From assembly GCF_900091435.1 (NCBI RefSeq), contig NZ_FMCS01000010.1, positions 244,889-308,888 of the forward strand: a stretch of 64,000 bases of DNA. Reading direction: 5' to 3'. The translations under genes and the position numbers were made by a program. The stretch is from Micromonospora chaiyaphumensis. Its GTDB lineage: Bacteria; Actinomycetota; Actinomycetes; Mycobacteriales; Micromonosporaceae. This document shows positions 32,218 through 39,491 of the stretch, piece by piece. Each line of letters begins with the position of its first letter. Within the stretch, counting starts at the first letter, position 1. The notes beneath the pieces were generated by a model, which ran no database searches, was not told where the DNA came from, and saw only the letters and a program-made list of their open reading frames with translations.

Positions 32218-33291
32218 TCAGGCGGTGATGGTGGCCGAGCCGAGCACGACGTCGCCGGCCGGGTCCGGGCGGTACGCGACGATCGCCTGCCCGGCGGCCA
32301 CCCCGCGGACCGGGCGGCGCAGGTCGGCGTGCAGCCCGTCGGCGTGCAGCGACACGGTGGCCGGCACCACGTCGCCGTGCGCCCGGAGCTGCACCTCGCA
32401 CTCGATCGGCCCGTCGGGGCGTGCGCCGCCGGTCCAGACCGGGCGGGTGGCCCGGACCTCGGCGACCTCGAGGGCCTCGGCCGGGCCGACGGTGACGGTG
32501 TTGGTCTTCGGGGTGATGGAGAGCACGTAGCGGGGGCGGCCGTCCGGTGCCGGCCGGTCCAGGTGCAGGCCGCGCCGCTGCCCGACGGTGTACTGGTAGG
32601 CGCCGGTGTGGCTGCCCACCACCGCGCCGGTGAGCGCGTCCACCACCTCGCCGGGGGCCTCGCCGAGCCGCTGCGACAGGAAGCCCCGGGTGTCGCCGTC
32701 GGCGATGAAGCAGATGTCGTGCGAGTCCGGCTTGTCGGCCACCGCGAGGCCGCGCCGGGCGGCCTCGGCGCGCACCTCGGCCTTGGTCGAGTCGCCCAGC
32801 GGGAAGATCGACCGGTCGAGCTGCGCGCGGGTGAGCACCGCGAGGACGTACGACTGGTCCTTGGCCGCGTCGACGCTGCGGCGCAGCAGGCCGTCCGCGC
32901 CGAGCCGGGCGTGGTGGCCGGTGACCACCGCGTCGAAGCCCAGGGCCACGGCCCGGTCCAGCACCGCGGCGAACTTGATCTTCTCGTTGCAGCGCAGGCA
33001 CGGGTTCGGGGTACGGCCGGCCGCGTACTCGGCCACGAAGTCGTCGACCACGTCCTCGTGGAACCGGTCGGCCATGTCCCACACGTAGAACGGGATGCCG
33101 AGCACGTCGGCGGCGCGACGGGCGTCCCGGGAGTCCTCCAGGGTGCAGCAGCCCCGGGCGCCGGTGCGGTAGGTCTGCGGGTTGCGGGCCAGCGCCAGGT
33201 GCACGCCGGTCACATCGTGCCCGGCCTCCACCGCACGTGCCGCCGCCACGGCGGAGTCCACGCCGCCCGACATCGCCGCCAGAACCCTCAC
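32218..33291 (-). CDS. mnmA: tRNA-specific 2-thiouridylase
   Basis: MnmA adds sulfur to the wobble uridine of Lys, Glu and Gln tRNAs, with ATP. The 357-residue protein has the PP-loop SGGVDSAVAAARAVEAGHDV near its start. The first catalytic cysteine is in NPCLRCNEKIKF and the second in SHDICFIADGDTRGFL. The C-terminal beta barrel ends at AIVAYRPDPAGDVVLG. It starts with GTG at 33291 and follows the cysteine desulfurase gene by 37 bases; that enzyme is the natural sulfur donor, so the pair forms a tRNA thiolation unit. Confidence 0.97.
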   Translation of the reverse strand: MRVLAAMSGGVDSAVAAARAVEAGHDVTGVHLALARNPQTYRTGARGCCTLEDSRDARRAADVLGIPFYVWDMADRFHEDVVDDFVAEYAAGRTPNPCLRCNEKIKFAAVLDRAVALGFDAVVTGHHARLGADGLLRRSVDAAKDQSYVLAVLTRAQLDRSIFPLGDSTKAEVRAEAARRGLAVADKPDSHDICFIADGDTRGFLSQRLGEAPGEVVDALTGAVVGSHTGAYQYTVGQRRGLHLDRPAPDGRPRYVLSITPKTNTVTVGPAEALEVAEVRATRPVWTGGARPDGPIECEVQLRAHGDVVPATVSLHADGLHADLRRPVRGVAAGQAIVAYRPDPAGDVVLGSATITA

Positions 33292-33328
33292 CAGCTCGCT
33301 CCCCTCGTCATCACCGAGGGTATCCGGG

Positions 33329-34504
33329 TCAGCGGGGCGTGCGGAGGGCGGCCGCGCGGCGGGCCCGCTCCACGGCTGCCGGCAGCGCGGCGATCAGCGC
33401 GTCAACGTCGGCCCTGGTGCTGGTGTGGCCGAGGGTGAAGCGCAGCGACGAGCGGGCGCGGTCGTCGTCGGCGCCCAGGGCCAGCAGCACGTGCGAGGGC
33501 TGGGCCACCCCCGCGGAGCAGGCCGAGCCGGTCGAGCAGGCGATGCCCTGGGCGTCGAGGAGCAGCAGCAGCGCGTCCCCCTCGCAGCCCGGGAAGGAGA
33601 AGTGCGCGTTGCCGGGGAGCCGGTCGGCCGGGTCGCCGTTGAAGATCACCTCGGGGACCGCCTGCCGGACCCGCTCGACCAGCTCGTCGCGGAGCGCGGC
33701 GACGCGGGCCGCGTACTCCTGCTGGCCCTTCACCGCGGCCTCGACGGCGACCGCGAAGGCGACGATGCCGGCGGTGTCAAGGGTGCCGGAGCGGACGTCG
33801 CGCTCCTGGCCACCGCCGTGCAGCAGCGGCGTGGCGGCCACGTCGCGGGCCAGCAGCAGCGCGCCGACCCCGATCGGGCCGCCGAGCTTGTGGCCGGTCA
33901 CCGTGAGCGCGGCGACGCCGCTGGCGGCGAAGTCGACCGGCACCTGGCCGACCGCCTGGATCGCGTCGGTGTGGAACGGCACCCCGTGCTCGGCCGCGAC
34001 CGCGGCCAGCTCGGCGACCGGCTGCACGGTGCCGACCTCGTTGTTGGCCCACATGGCGGTGACCAGGGCCACCCGGTCGCCGTGCGCGGCCAGGTCGGCG
34101 CGGAGCCGCTCCGGGTCGAGCCGGCCGGCGGCGTCGACCGGCAGCCACCCGACCTCGGCGCCCTCGTGCCCGGCCAGCCAGTCCACCGCGTCCAGCACGG
34201 CGTGGTGCTCGACGGCGCTGGAGACCACCCGGACCCGCTCGGCCCGGGCGGCGCGGCGGGCCCAGAAGATGCCCTTCACGGCGAGGTTGTCGCTCTCGGT
34301 GCCGCCACCGGTGAAGATCACCTCGGACGGGCGGGCGCCGAGCACGGCGGCCACCCGTTCCCGGGACTCCTCCACCCGCCGCCGGGCGCGCCGGCCCGCC
34401 GCGTGCAGCGACGACGCGTTGCCCACCTCGCGGGCCGTGGCGACGTACGCCTCGAGTGCCTCGTCGAGCATCGGGGTCGTCGCCGCGTGATCCAGGTATG
34501 CCAT
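33329..34504 (-). CDS. iscS: Cysteine desulfurase, IscS/NifS family
   Basis: The enzyme releases sulfur from cysteine as a persulfide for tRNA thiolation and iron-sulfur clusters, using PLP. The 391-residue protein shows AYLDHAATTPM at the start, the PLP lysine in TVTGHKLGGPIG, and the persulfide-carrying cysteine in CSTGSACSAGVAQPSH. The ATG at 34504 is preceded in frame by a GTG at 34507, a possible alternative. Together with mnmA immediately downstream it corresponds to iscS-trmU in M. tuberculosis. Confidence 0.95.
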   Translation of the reverse strand: MAYLDHAATTPMLDEALEAYVATAREVGNASSLHAAGRRARRRVEESRERVAAVLGARPSEVIFTGGGTESDNLAVKGIFWARRAARAERVRVVSSAVEHHAVLDAVDWLAGHEGAEVGWLPVDAAGRLDPERLRADLAAHGDRVALVTAMWANNEVGTVQPVAELAAVAAEHGVPFHTDAIQAVGQVPVDFAASGVAALTVTGHKLGGPIGVGALLLARDVAATPLLHGGGQERDVRSGTLDTAGIVAFAVAVEAAVKGQQEYAARVAALRDELVERVRQAVPEVIFNGDPADRLPGNAHFSFPGCEGDALLLLLDAQGIACSTGSACSAGVAQPSHVLLALGADDDRARSSLRFTLGHTSTRADVDALIAALPAAVERARRAAALRTPR

Positions 34505-34768
34505 CACCGTTCAGCCTAACGGCCGAGGGGCGTGCCGCCGGATGCCGGACCACCCGTGCGGTGCGGGCCGCCGGACGCCCGGCCGGCGCGGCTCCGACGG
34601 GCCGGCCGGGGGCTCGGGGGCGGAAGCCACATCGGACGCACCGGGTGCCGCTCCGCACGACCGCCGGTCGCACCCGCGCCGGGCGAATCTCCCGGGCTTT
34701 CCGGGGTATTCAGGTCCGGCCGATCCCCGGACGCCGCGGATGTTCTTCTTGGGTACCCTGGGCAAGGC

Positions 34769-34783
34769 GTCGAACAGTTCGAC
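34769..34783. promoter_or_regulatory. Palindrome GTCGAACAGTTCGAC, possible operator
   Basis: The 15-base sequence is perfectly symmetrical around its central A. It lies about 265 bases upstream of iscS. It resembles two halves of an actinobacterial LexA box but with one base instead of four between them, so LexA is unlikely. The binding protein is unknown. Confidence 0.35.
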
Positions 34784-34833
34784 CTCGAGCCCGCCCGCTC
34801 CGGCGGCACTCCGCCGAGGGGCACCCTGACGGG

Positions 34834-34874
34834 CTGATCGGCGGGCCGGCTCAGCTCCCCGGCCCGCCGATCAG
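34834..34874 (-). terminator. Second hairpin after etfA
   Basis: Arms 34834-34849 (CTGATCGGCGGGCCGG) and 34859-34874 are perfectly complementary, with a nine-base loop. It lies about 35 bases beyond the first hairpin and gives a tandem terminator for the etf transcript. Confidence 0.7.
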
Positions 34875-34909
34875 CTCCCTTCCACCGCACGGAAGGGCCG
34901 CAACACACG

Positions 34910-34943
34910 CGAGCCGCCGCCCGGATCACCGGGCGGCGGCTCG
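34910..34943 (-). terminator. Terminator of etfBA
   Basis: Arms 34910-34924 (CGAGCCGCCGCCCGG) and 34929-34943 are perfectly complementary around an ATCA loop, 14 bases after the etfA stop. Confidence 0.85.
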
Positions 34944-34957
34944 TGTCGTGAAGCGGG

Positions 34958-35917
34958 TCACTTGCGCTTGCGGATCTCCTCGGCGGCCTGCGGGACGACC
35001 TTGAACAGGTCGCCGACCACCCCGAAGTCGGCCAGCTCGAAGATCGGCGCCTCGGCGTCCTTGTTCACCGCGACGATGGTCTTCGAGGTCTGCATGCCGG
35101 CCCGGTGCTGGATCGCGCCGGAGATGCCCAGCGCGACGTAGAGCTGCGGGGAGACGGTCTTGCCGGTCTGGCCCACCTGGAACTGGTGCGGGTAGAAGCC
35201 GGAGTCGACGGCCGCGCGGGACGCGCCGACGGCGCCGCCGAGCAGGTCGGCCAGCTCCTCGACCAGCTTGAAGTTGTCGGCGTTGCCGACACCGCGACCA
35301 CCGGAGACGACGACCGACGCCTCGGTGAGCTCCGGACGGGAGCCCTTCTGCTCGGCGACCCGCTCGACGACCTTGGCCAGCTTGTCCGCGTCGGAGACCG
35401 ACACGGCGAGCTGCTCGACGGCCGGGGTGGCCGCGGCCGGGGCCGGGTTGAGCGAGTTGGGCCGGACGGTGACCAGCGGCAGGCCCTTGGTGACCTTGGA
35501 CTTGACGATGGTGGAGCCGGCGAAGGCGACCTGGGTGGCGGTGCCGTCGGCGGCGAGGGCCACCACGTCGGTCAGGATGCCGTTCTCCAGCTTGACGGCC
35601 AGGCGGGCGGCGATCTCCTTGCCCTCCTGCGAGGAGGCGAGCAGCACCGCGGCCGGCTGCACGCGCCGGACCAGCTCGGCCAGCACGGTGGCCTTCGGAG
35701 CCACCAGGTAGCCGTCGATCTCCTCGCCCTCGGCGGCGTAGATCTTCTCCGCACCGTACTCGCCCAGCTTGGCGCTCAGCGCCTCGGCGGCGCCGGCGCC
35801 ACCGAGCACGACCGCGCTCGGGGTGCCCAGCTCGCGGGCGAGGGTGAGCATCTCCAGGGTGACCTTCTTGACGCCGAACTCCTTGGTGGCTTCGACGACG
35901 ACGAGAACCTCAGACAT
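34958..35917 (-). CDS. etfA: Electron transfer flavoprotein alpha subunit
   Basis: EtfA binds FAD and passes electrons from acyl-CoA and related dehydrogenases to the respiratory chain. The 319-residue protein starts with VLVVVEATKEFGVKKVTLEM. The C-terminal FAD-binding signature is clear: VASGGRGV-like VVSGGRGVGNADNFKLVEEL, then SPQLYVALGISGAIQHRAGM and VAVNKDAEAPIFELADFGVV. It follows etfB by 12 bases. It corresponds to FixB (Rv3028c) of M. tuberculosis. Confidence 0.97.
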   Translation of the reverse strand: MSEVLVVVEATKEFGVKKVTLEMLTLARELGTPSAVVLGGAGAAEALSAKLGEYGAEKIYAAEGEEIDGYLVAPKATVLAELVRRVQPAAVLLASSQEGKEIAARLAVKLENGILTDVVALAADGTATQVAFAGSTIVKSKVTKGLPLVTVRPNSLNPAPAAATPAVEQLAVSVSDADKLAKVVERVAEQKGSRPELTEASVVVSGGRGVGNADNFKLVEELADLLGGAVGASRAAVDSGFYPHQFQVGQTGKTVSPQLYVALGISGAIQHRAGMQTSKTIVAVNKDAEAPIFELADFGVVGDLFKVVPQAAEEIRKRK

Positions 35918-35929
35918 GTCCCAGACCTC

Positions 35930-36709
35930 TCACACGAACTTCTCGGTGGCGAGGAACTCGACCAGCTTCACGCCGCCCTCGCCCTCGTCGGTGATCTTCT
36001 CGCCGCCGGAGCGCGGCGGGCGCTTGGTGTGCTCGAGCACGGCGCTGGTGGCGCCGTCGAAGCCCACCTCGGCGGGGGCGACGCCCAGGTCACCCAGGGA
36101 GAGCGTCTGCACCGGCTTCTTCTTGGCGGCCATGATGCCCTTGAAGGAGGGGTAGCGCGGCTCGTTGATGGTGTCCCACACGGAGACCACGGCCGGGGTC
36201 GAGGCGGTGACCACCTCGTAGCCCTCCTCGGTCTGCCGCTCGACGGTCAGGGTGGCGCCGTCGACGGTGAGCTTGCGCGCGCCGGTCAGGGCGGCCACGC
36301 CCAGCCGCTCGGCGATCATGTGCGGCATGACCTGGACCCGGCCGTCGGTCGACTCGGCGCCGCAGATGACCAGGTCGGCGTTGAGCTGCCCCAGGGCGGC
36401 GGCGAGCACCTTCGAGGTGGTCACGGCGCAGGACCCGTGCAGGGCGTCGTCCACCACGTGCACGGCCTTGTCCGGCCCCATGGAGAGCGCCTTGCGGATC
36501 GACTCGGTCGCCCGGTCCGGACCCATGGTCAGGATGGTGACCTCGCCGCCGTGCGCCTCCTTGATCTTCAACGCCTCCTCGATGGCGTACTCGTCCATCT
36601 CGTTGATGACGTTGTTCGCCGAACCGCGGTCGACGGTGTTGTCGTCAGGACGCAGGTTGCGGTCCGCGCCCGAATCGGGCACCTGCTTGACGAGTACGAC
36701 GATGTTCAT
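35930..36709 (-). CDS. etfB: Electron transfer flavoprotein beta subunit
   Basis: This 259-residue partner of EtfA binds AMP and docks dehydrogenases. The start MNIVVLVKQVPDSGADR is typical. The signature region VICGAESTDGRVQVMPHMIAERLG and the C-terminal PPRSGGEKITDEGEGGVKLVEFL are present. The ATG at 36709 has AGGAGGG 14 bases upstream, slightly far. The leader 36710-36900 is less GC-rich (GTTAAG, GGTAACATAG) and probably carries the promoter, though I cannot pair hexamers with confidence. Confidence 0.97.
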   Translation of the reverse strand: MNIVVLVKQVPDSGADRNLRPDDNTVDRGSANNVINEMDEYAIEEALKIKEAHGGEVTILTMGPDRATESIRKALSMGPDKAVHVVDDALHGSCAVTTSKVLAAALGQLNADLVICGAESTDGRVQVMPHMIAERLGVAALTGARKLTVDGATLTVERQTEEGYEVVTASTPAVVSVWDTINEPRYPSFKGIMAAKKKPVQTLSLGDLGVAPAEVGFDGATSAVLEHTKRPPRSGGEKITDEGEGGVKLVEFLATEKFV

Positions 36710-36928
36710 CGCGCTTCGACGACCCTCCTGTTTGGTGTAGCGATCACTCGCCCGGTCTCGGGCGCAGCCTCGCGCGTGACTTAACGTTCGGTCAACCGCG
36801 CGGAGCTGTGCAGTTGCCCACGGCCCTATGTTACCCACAAGTAGCTTCGGCTCTCCGGAGCCTCAGAGTGACACAGCTCACCGAGCCCTGCCGCGCCGGG
36901 TAAGCTCCCGCAACAGGGGGTGACGGAT

Positions 36929-37117
36929 ATGTCGGAAAAGAACGTTTCGGTGAGCGCGACGGACGGCTCGCGGACCGTCCGCCGCGCCTGCCGCCGGATG
37001 CTCCCGGAGACCTACCGCTGCGCCTGCGGCCGGGTCCGCGACCGCTGTGTCCGGGCCAGCGTGCGCGCGCTCTGGTCGGCCGACCCGGTCAGGCGGGCTC
37101 GGCCAGCGCATGCCTGA
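36929..37117 (+). CDS. Possible small cysteine/arginine-rich protein
   Basis: A 62-residue frame begins ATG at 36929 after GGGGGTGACGG, a fair ribosome site. The product is basic, with CACGRVRDRC in its second half, and no membrane segment. Its 3' end overlaps the convergent gene ending at 37089 by 29 bases. I do not recognise it. The upstream position of a ribosome site and the divergence from etfB favour a real gene, while the overlap and arginine content caution against it. Confidence 0.3.
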   Translation: MSEKNVSVSATDGSRTVRRACRRMLPETYRCACGRVRDRCVRASVRALWSADPVRRARPAHA

Positions 37118-37493
37118 TCTTGTCGATCACCGCCGCCTCGGCGGGCGACACACCCCGGTGGGCCTGCGCCACCCGGTCGGCGGCGGCCAGCACCACCGAC
37201 CGGTACGCCTCGACGTCCCCGGGTGACTTGGTGCGCAGGATCTCCACCGCGCGGCCCAGCGCCGGCAGCACGGTCGCCTCGATCTCCAGCGCCGAGTCCC
37301 GGGGCAGCTGCGGCAGCGGGCCGGTGGTGAGCGCCTCCTTGACCACCCCGCTGGCGTCCGCGAGGGCCCCGGACGCGGCGATGCTCTCCCGCACCATGGC
37401 CAGCATGCCGGGCACGGCGTTGGAGACCAGGAAGACGGCCCCGAAGGCTCCGGTCTTGAGGGTGAGCTGCTCGTCCGCCGTCAACCGCTCCAT
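37089..37493 (-). CDS. Conserved hypothetical helical protein
   Basis: This 134-residue soluble protein is almost entirely helical (LTADEQLTLKTGAFGAVFLV at the start, VVLAAADRVAQAHRGVSPAE and VIDKIRHALAEPA at the end). It resembles an uncharacterised protein common in actinobacteria, remembered from its LKTGAFGAVFLVSN and KEALTTGPLPQLP segments. A GTG at 37499, six bases upstream, overlaps the TGA of the GNAT gene (GTGA) and may be the true start. Co-transcription with that gene is likely. No function can be assigned. Confidence 0.7.
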   Translation of the reverse strand: MERLTADEQLTLKTGAFGAVFLVSNAVPGMLAMVRESIAASGALADASGVVKEALTTGPLPQLPRDSALEIEATVLPALGRAVEILRTKSPGDVEAYRSVVLAAADRVAQAHRGVSPAEAAVIDKIRHALAEPA

Positions 37494-37495
37494 GA

Positions 37496-38293
37496 TCACG
37501 GAGTGTAGACGTACGGGGTGGTCGTGGTGACCGCAACGAGACCGAGGCGCTCCAGGATGGGCCGGCTGTCCGGGGAGCAGTCCACCTGCACAAGGGTCTT
37601 GCCACGCTGCTCGGCCAGCCGCGCCCGGTACGCCACCAGCGCCCGGTAGATGCCCTTGCGCCGCCACTCCGGCAGGGTCGAGCCGCCCCAGAGCGTGGCG
37701 AAGCCGGTGCCGCTCAGGTAGCGCACCCAGCCCGCGCTGACCACGGTGTCGCCGGCCTCGGCCACCACGATCGTGATCGACTGCGGGTCCGCCTCGATCT
37801 CCTTGGCCAGCCCGGTCACCAGGTGGCTCCGGTCCTCGTTCCAGACCGCCTGTTCCATGGCGGCGATCCGCTCCAGGTCCTCGCGGCTGGTGACCTCGCG
37901 CAGGCGTACCCCCTCGGGCGGCGTCGGGACGGCGGCGGCCAGGGCCGCGACCGGGCCCACCACGACGGTCTCCAGGTCCTCCGGCACGAAGCCGGCGGCG
38001 CGCAGCCGGTCGCCCAGGTCGGCCGGCTCGTCGTGCCCGTTGAGCTTCCACTCGGCCCCCTCGCCCCGGGCGCGGAAGAACTCGACCTGCCGGGCGATCA
38101 GCGCGTCCAGCTCGGCGCCGGCCAACCCGTCCAGCGTCCGGTACGTGATGAAGCCACGGTGGTCCAGGCCGAGGATCCGGACCAGCGGGCCGTCCCGGTC
38201 GACGGTCACCCCGGCCGGCAGCGGGTCCGGGATCTCCGGGCGGATCTGGGTGTCGTAGGCGTCGCGCAGGGTCCGCGCGTCAAGATCGGTCAT
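37496..38293 (-). CDS. GNAT-family N-acetyltransferase
   Basis: This 265-residue protein has an N-terminal region of about 115 residues and a GNAT domain (about 125-262). Acetyl-CoA binding motif A reads LPEWRRKGIYRALVAYRARLA, with RRKGIY in place of the usual Q/RxxGxG/A. The final strand reads LERLGLVAVTTTTPYVY. The acceptor substrate is not known. The start ATG lies 41 bases from the divergent DUF202 gene. Confidence 0.9.
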   Translation of the reverse strand: MTDLDARTLRDAYDTQIRPEIPDPLPAGVTVDRDGPLVRILGLDHRGFITYRTLDGLAGAELDALIARQVEFFRARGEGAEWKLNGHDEPADLGDRLRAAGFVPEDLETVVVGPVAALAAAVPTPPEGVRLREVTSREDLERIAAMEQAVWNEDRSHLVTGLAKEIEADPQSITIVVAEAGDTVVSAGWVRYLSGTGFATLWGGSTLPEWRRKGIYRALVAYRARLAEQRGKTLVQVDCSPDSRPILERLGLVAVTTTTPYVYTP

Positions 38294-38334
38294 CCCTTCA
38301 GGCTAGGCACCGGGCAAAGCGGATAATCGACAGC

Positions 38335-38721
38335 GTGTGGGAGGCGATCAGGCGCTGGTTCGACCCGCGCGAGCTGCGGTCGGTCGGCAGCACGCCGGAC
38401 TACCGCTTCTCGCTGGCCAACGAGCGCACCTTCCTGGCCTGGCTGCGCACCGGGCTGGCGCTGATCGCCGGCGGGCTGGCCGCGGCGCAGTTCCTCCCCC
38501 GCCTCCCCCTGGCCCACCTGCGCGAGGTGATCGCCGTCGCGCTCCTGCTGCTCGGCGCCACGGTCGCGGTCCGGGCCGTGGACCACTGGGCGCGCACCGA
38601 GCGGGCCATCCGGCTGGGCGAGGAACTGCCGGCGTCCCGCTTCCCGGCCGTCCTGGCCCTGGTGGTCGCGGCCGGCGCGCTGCTGCTCGTGGTCGCCGTG
38701 CTGGCCCGGGGCCTCGGGTGA
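38335..38721 (+). CDS. DUF202 (YidH-family) membrane protein
   Basis: This 128-residue protein starts with GTG. It has the DUF202 opening DYRFSLANERTFLAWLRTGLALI, followed by three membrane helices (about 38-58, 64-84, 105-125). The family is widespread and uncharacterised. The next gene, a shorter DUF202 member, overlaps its stop by GTGA, so the two are probably made together and may form a complex. Confidence 0.88.
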   Translation: MWEAIRRWFDPRELRSVGSTPDYRFSLANERTFLAWLRTGLALIAGGLAAAQFLPRLPLAHLREVIAVALLLLGATVAVRAVDHWARTERAIRLGEELPASRFPAVLALVVAAGALLLVVAVLARGLG

Positions 38722-39017
38722 GCCGGGACCCCGGGCTGCAACCGGAACGCACGCGGCTGGCCTGGCGGCGGACGCTGCTCGCGGTCACCGCGATCCTGCT
38801 GCTGGAACTCCGGCTGGCGTTCACGGGGCGCACGTTCGACGCGGTGCTGGCCGGATTCGCGGTGGTCGCCTGGCTGGGCGTCCTGGTGGTCGACTGGCGC
38901 CGGGCGACCGGCAGCGGGCCGCGGCGCGTGGGACGCTGGTCGATCCCGCTCACCGCTCTGGCCGCGGCCGGGCTGGCGCTGCTGGGCGTCCTGCACGTGG
39001 TGCGCGGGCTGCGCTGA
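38718..39017 (+). CDS. Second DUF202-type membrane protein
   Basis: This 99-residue protein shares the family opening in the form LQPERTRLAWRRTLLAVTAI and has three membrane helices. Its GTG start overlaps the TGA of the preceding DUF202 gene. Paired DUF202 genes of this kind are common in actinobacteria; function unknown. Confidence 0.85.
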   Translation: MSRDPGLQPERTRLAWRRTLLAVTAILLLELRLAFTGRTFDAVLAGFAVVAWLGVLVVDWRRATGSGPRRVGRWSIPLTALAAAGLALLGVLHVVRGLR

Positions 39018-39045
39018 GCGTCCGCCGTGGGCCATGATGTCCGGC

Positions 39046-39453
39046 ATGGTTCGCCTCTACGGCCTGCTCTTCCTGGCCCAGCTCGTGCTCGCCGTCTGCG
39101 CCCTGATCAGCTGCCTCTCCGCCGAGGAGGGCGAGATCCGCGCGCTGCCCCGGATCGCCTGGGTGCTGATCATCCTGTTCTTCCCGCTCGTCGGTTCGAT
39201 CGCCTGGTTCGTCGCCGGCCGGGAGGCCGGCGCCCGGCGCACGCGCACCGCCTGGCCGATGGGCAACGGCTTCTCCGAGGAGCAGCGCCGCCGGCCGGTC
39301 GCGCCGGACGACGACCCCGAGTTCCTCTCCTCACTCGCCGAGCGCTCCCGGGCCGAGGACCGGGAACGCCTCCGCCGCTGGGAGGACGACCTGCACCGGC
39401 GTGAGGAGGAACTGCGCCGCGGGCAGGACGACCGGGACCGGCCCGAGGTCTGA
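39046..39453 (+). CDS. PLDc_N-type small membrane protein
   Basis: This 135-residue protein has two membrane helices (LLFLAQLVLAVCALISCL and ALPRIAWVLIILFFPLVGSIAWF) in the form of the phospholipase D nuclease N-terminal family (PLDc_N), which is also the membrane anchor of cardiolipin synthases. No catalytic HKD motif follows; the rest is a charged, probably coiled-coil tail (REELRRGQDDRD-like). The start is uncertain: ATGs at 39034, 39037 and 39046 are all possible and none has a good ribosome site. Confidence 0.8.
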   Translation: MVRLYGLLFLAQLVLAVCALISCLSAEEGEIRALPRIAWVLIILFFPLVGSIAWFVAGREAGARRTRTAWPMGNGFSEEQRRRPVAPDDDPEFLSSLAERSRAEDRERLRRWEDDLHRREEELRRGQDDRDRPEV

Positions 39454-39491
39454 GCGCCGGCGCCGAGCGCCGGCCGGGCAGAATCGACGCC

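Larger units (their letters stand above)
34505..34957. other. 453-base intergenic region between etfA and iscS
   Basis: No supported gene is visible. From right to left it holds two tandem hairpins behind etfA (34910-34943 and 34834-34874), a 15-base palindrome GTCGAACAGTTCGAC at 34769-34783, a GGGTACCC palindrome at 34751-34758, and the leader of iscS. Several frames are open across it, but none has the third-position bias of the neighbours. It presumably carries the promoter of iscS-mnmA. Confidence 0.6.

Noticed and set aside
34769..34783. LexA (SOS) box
   Set aside because: The halves TCGAAC and GTTCGA are separated by one base; the actinobacterial box needs four. No SOS gene follows.
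34771..34790. tRNA T-arm-like GTTCGAC
   Set aside because: No acceptor stem, D-arm or anticodon arm can be built around it; it belongs to the palindrome. No tRNA was found elsewhere in the window.
34744..34829. Short open frame (MFFLGTLGKASNSS...) just before a hairpin
   Set aside because: It lacks a ribosome site and coding bias, and the hairpin is better explained as the second terminator of the etf operon read from the other strand.
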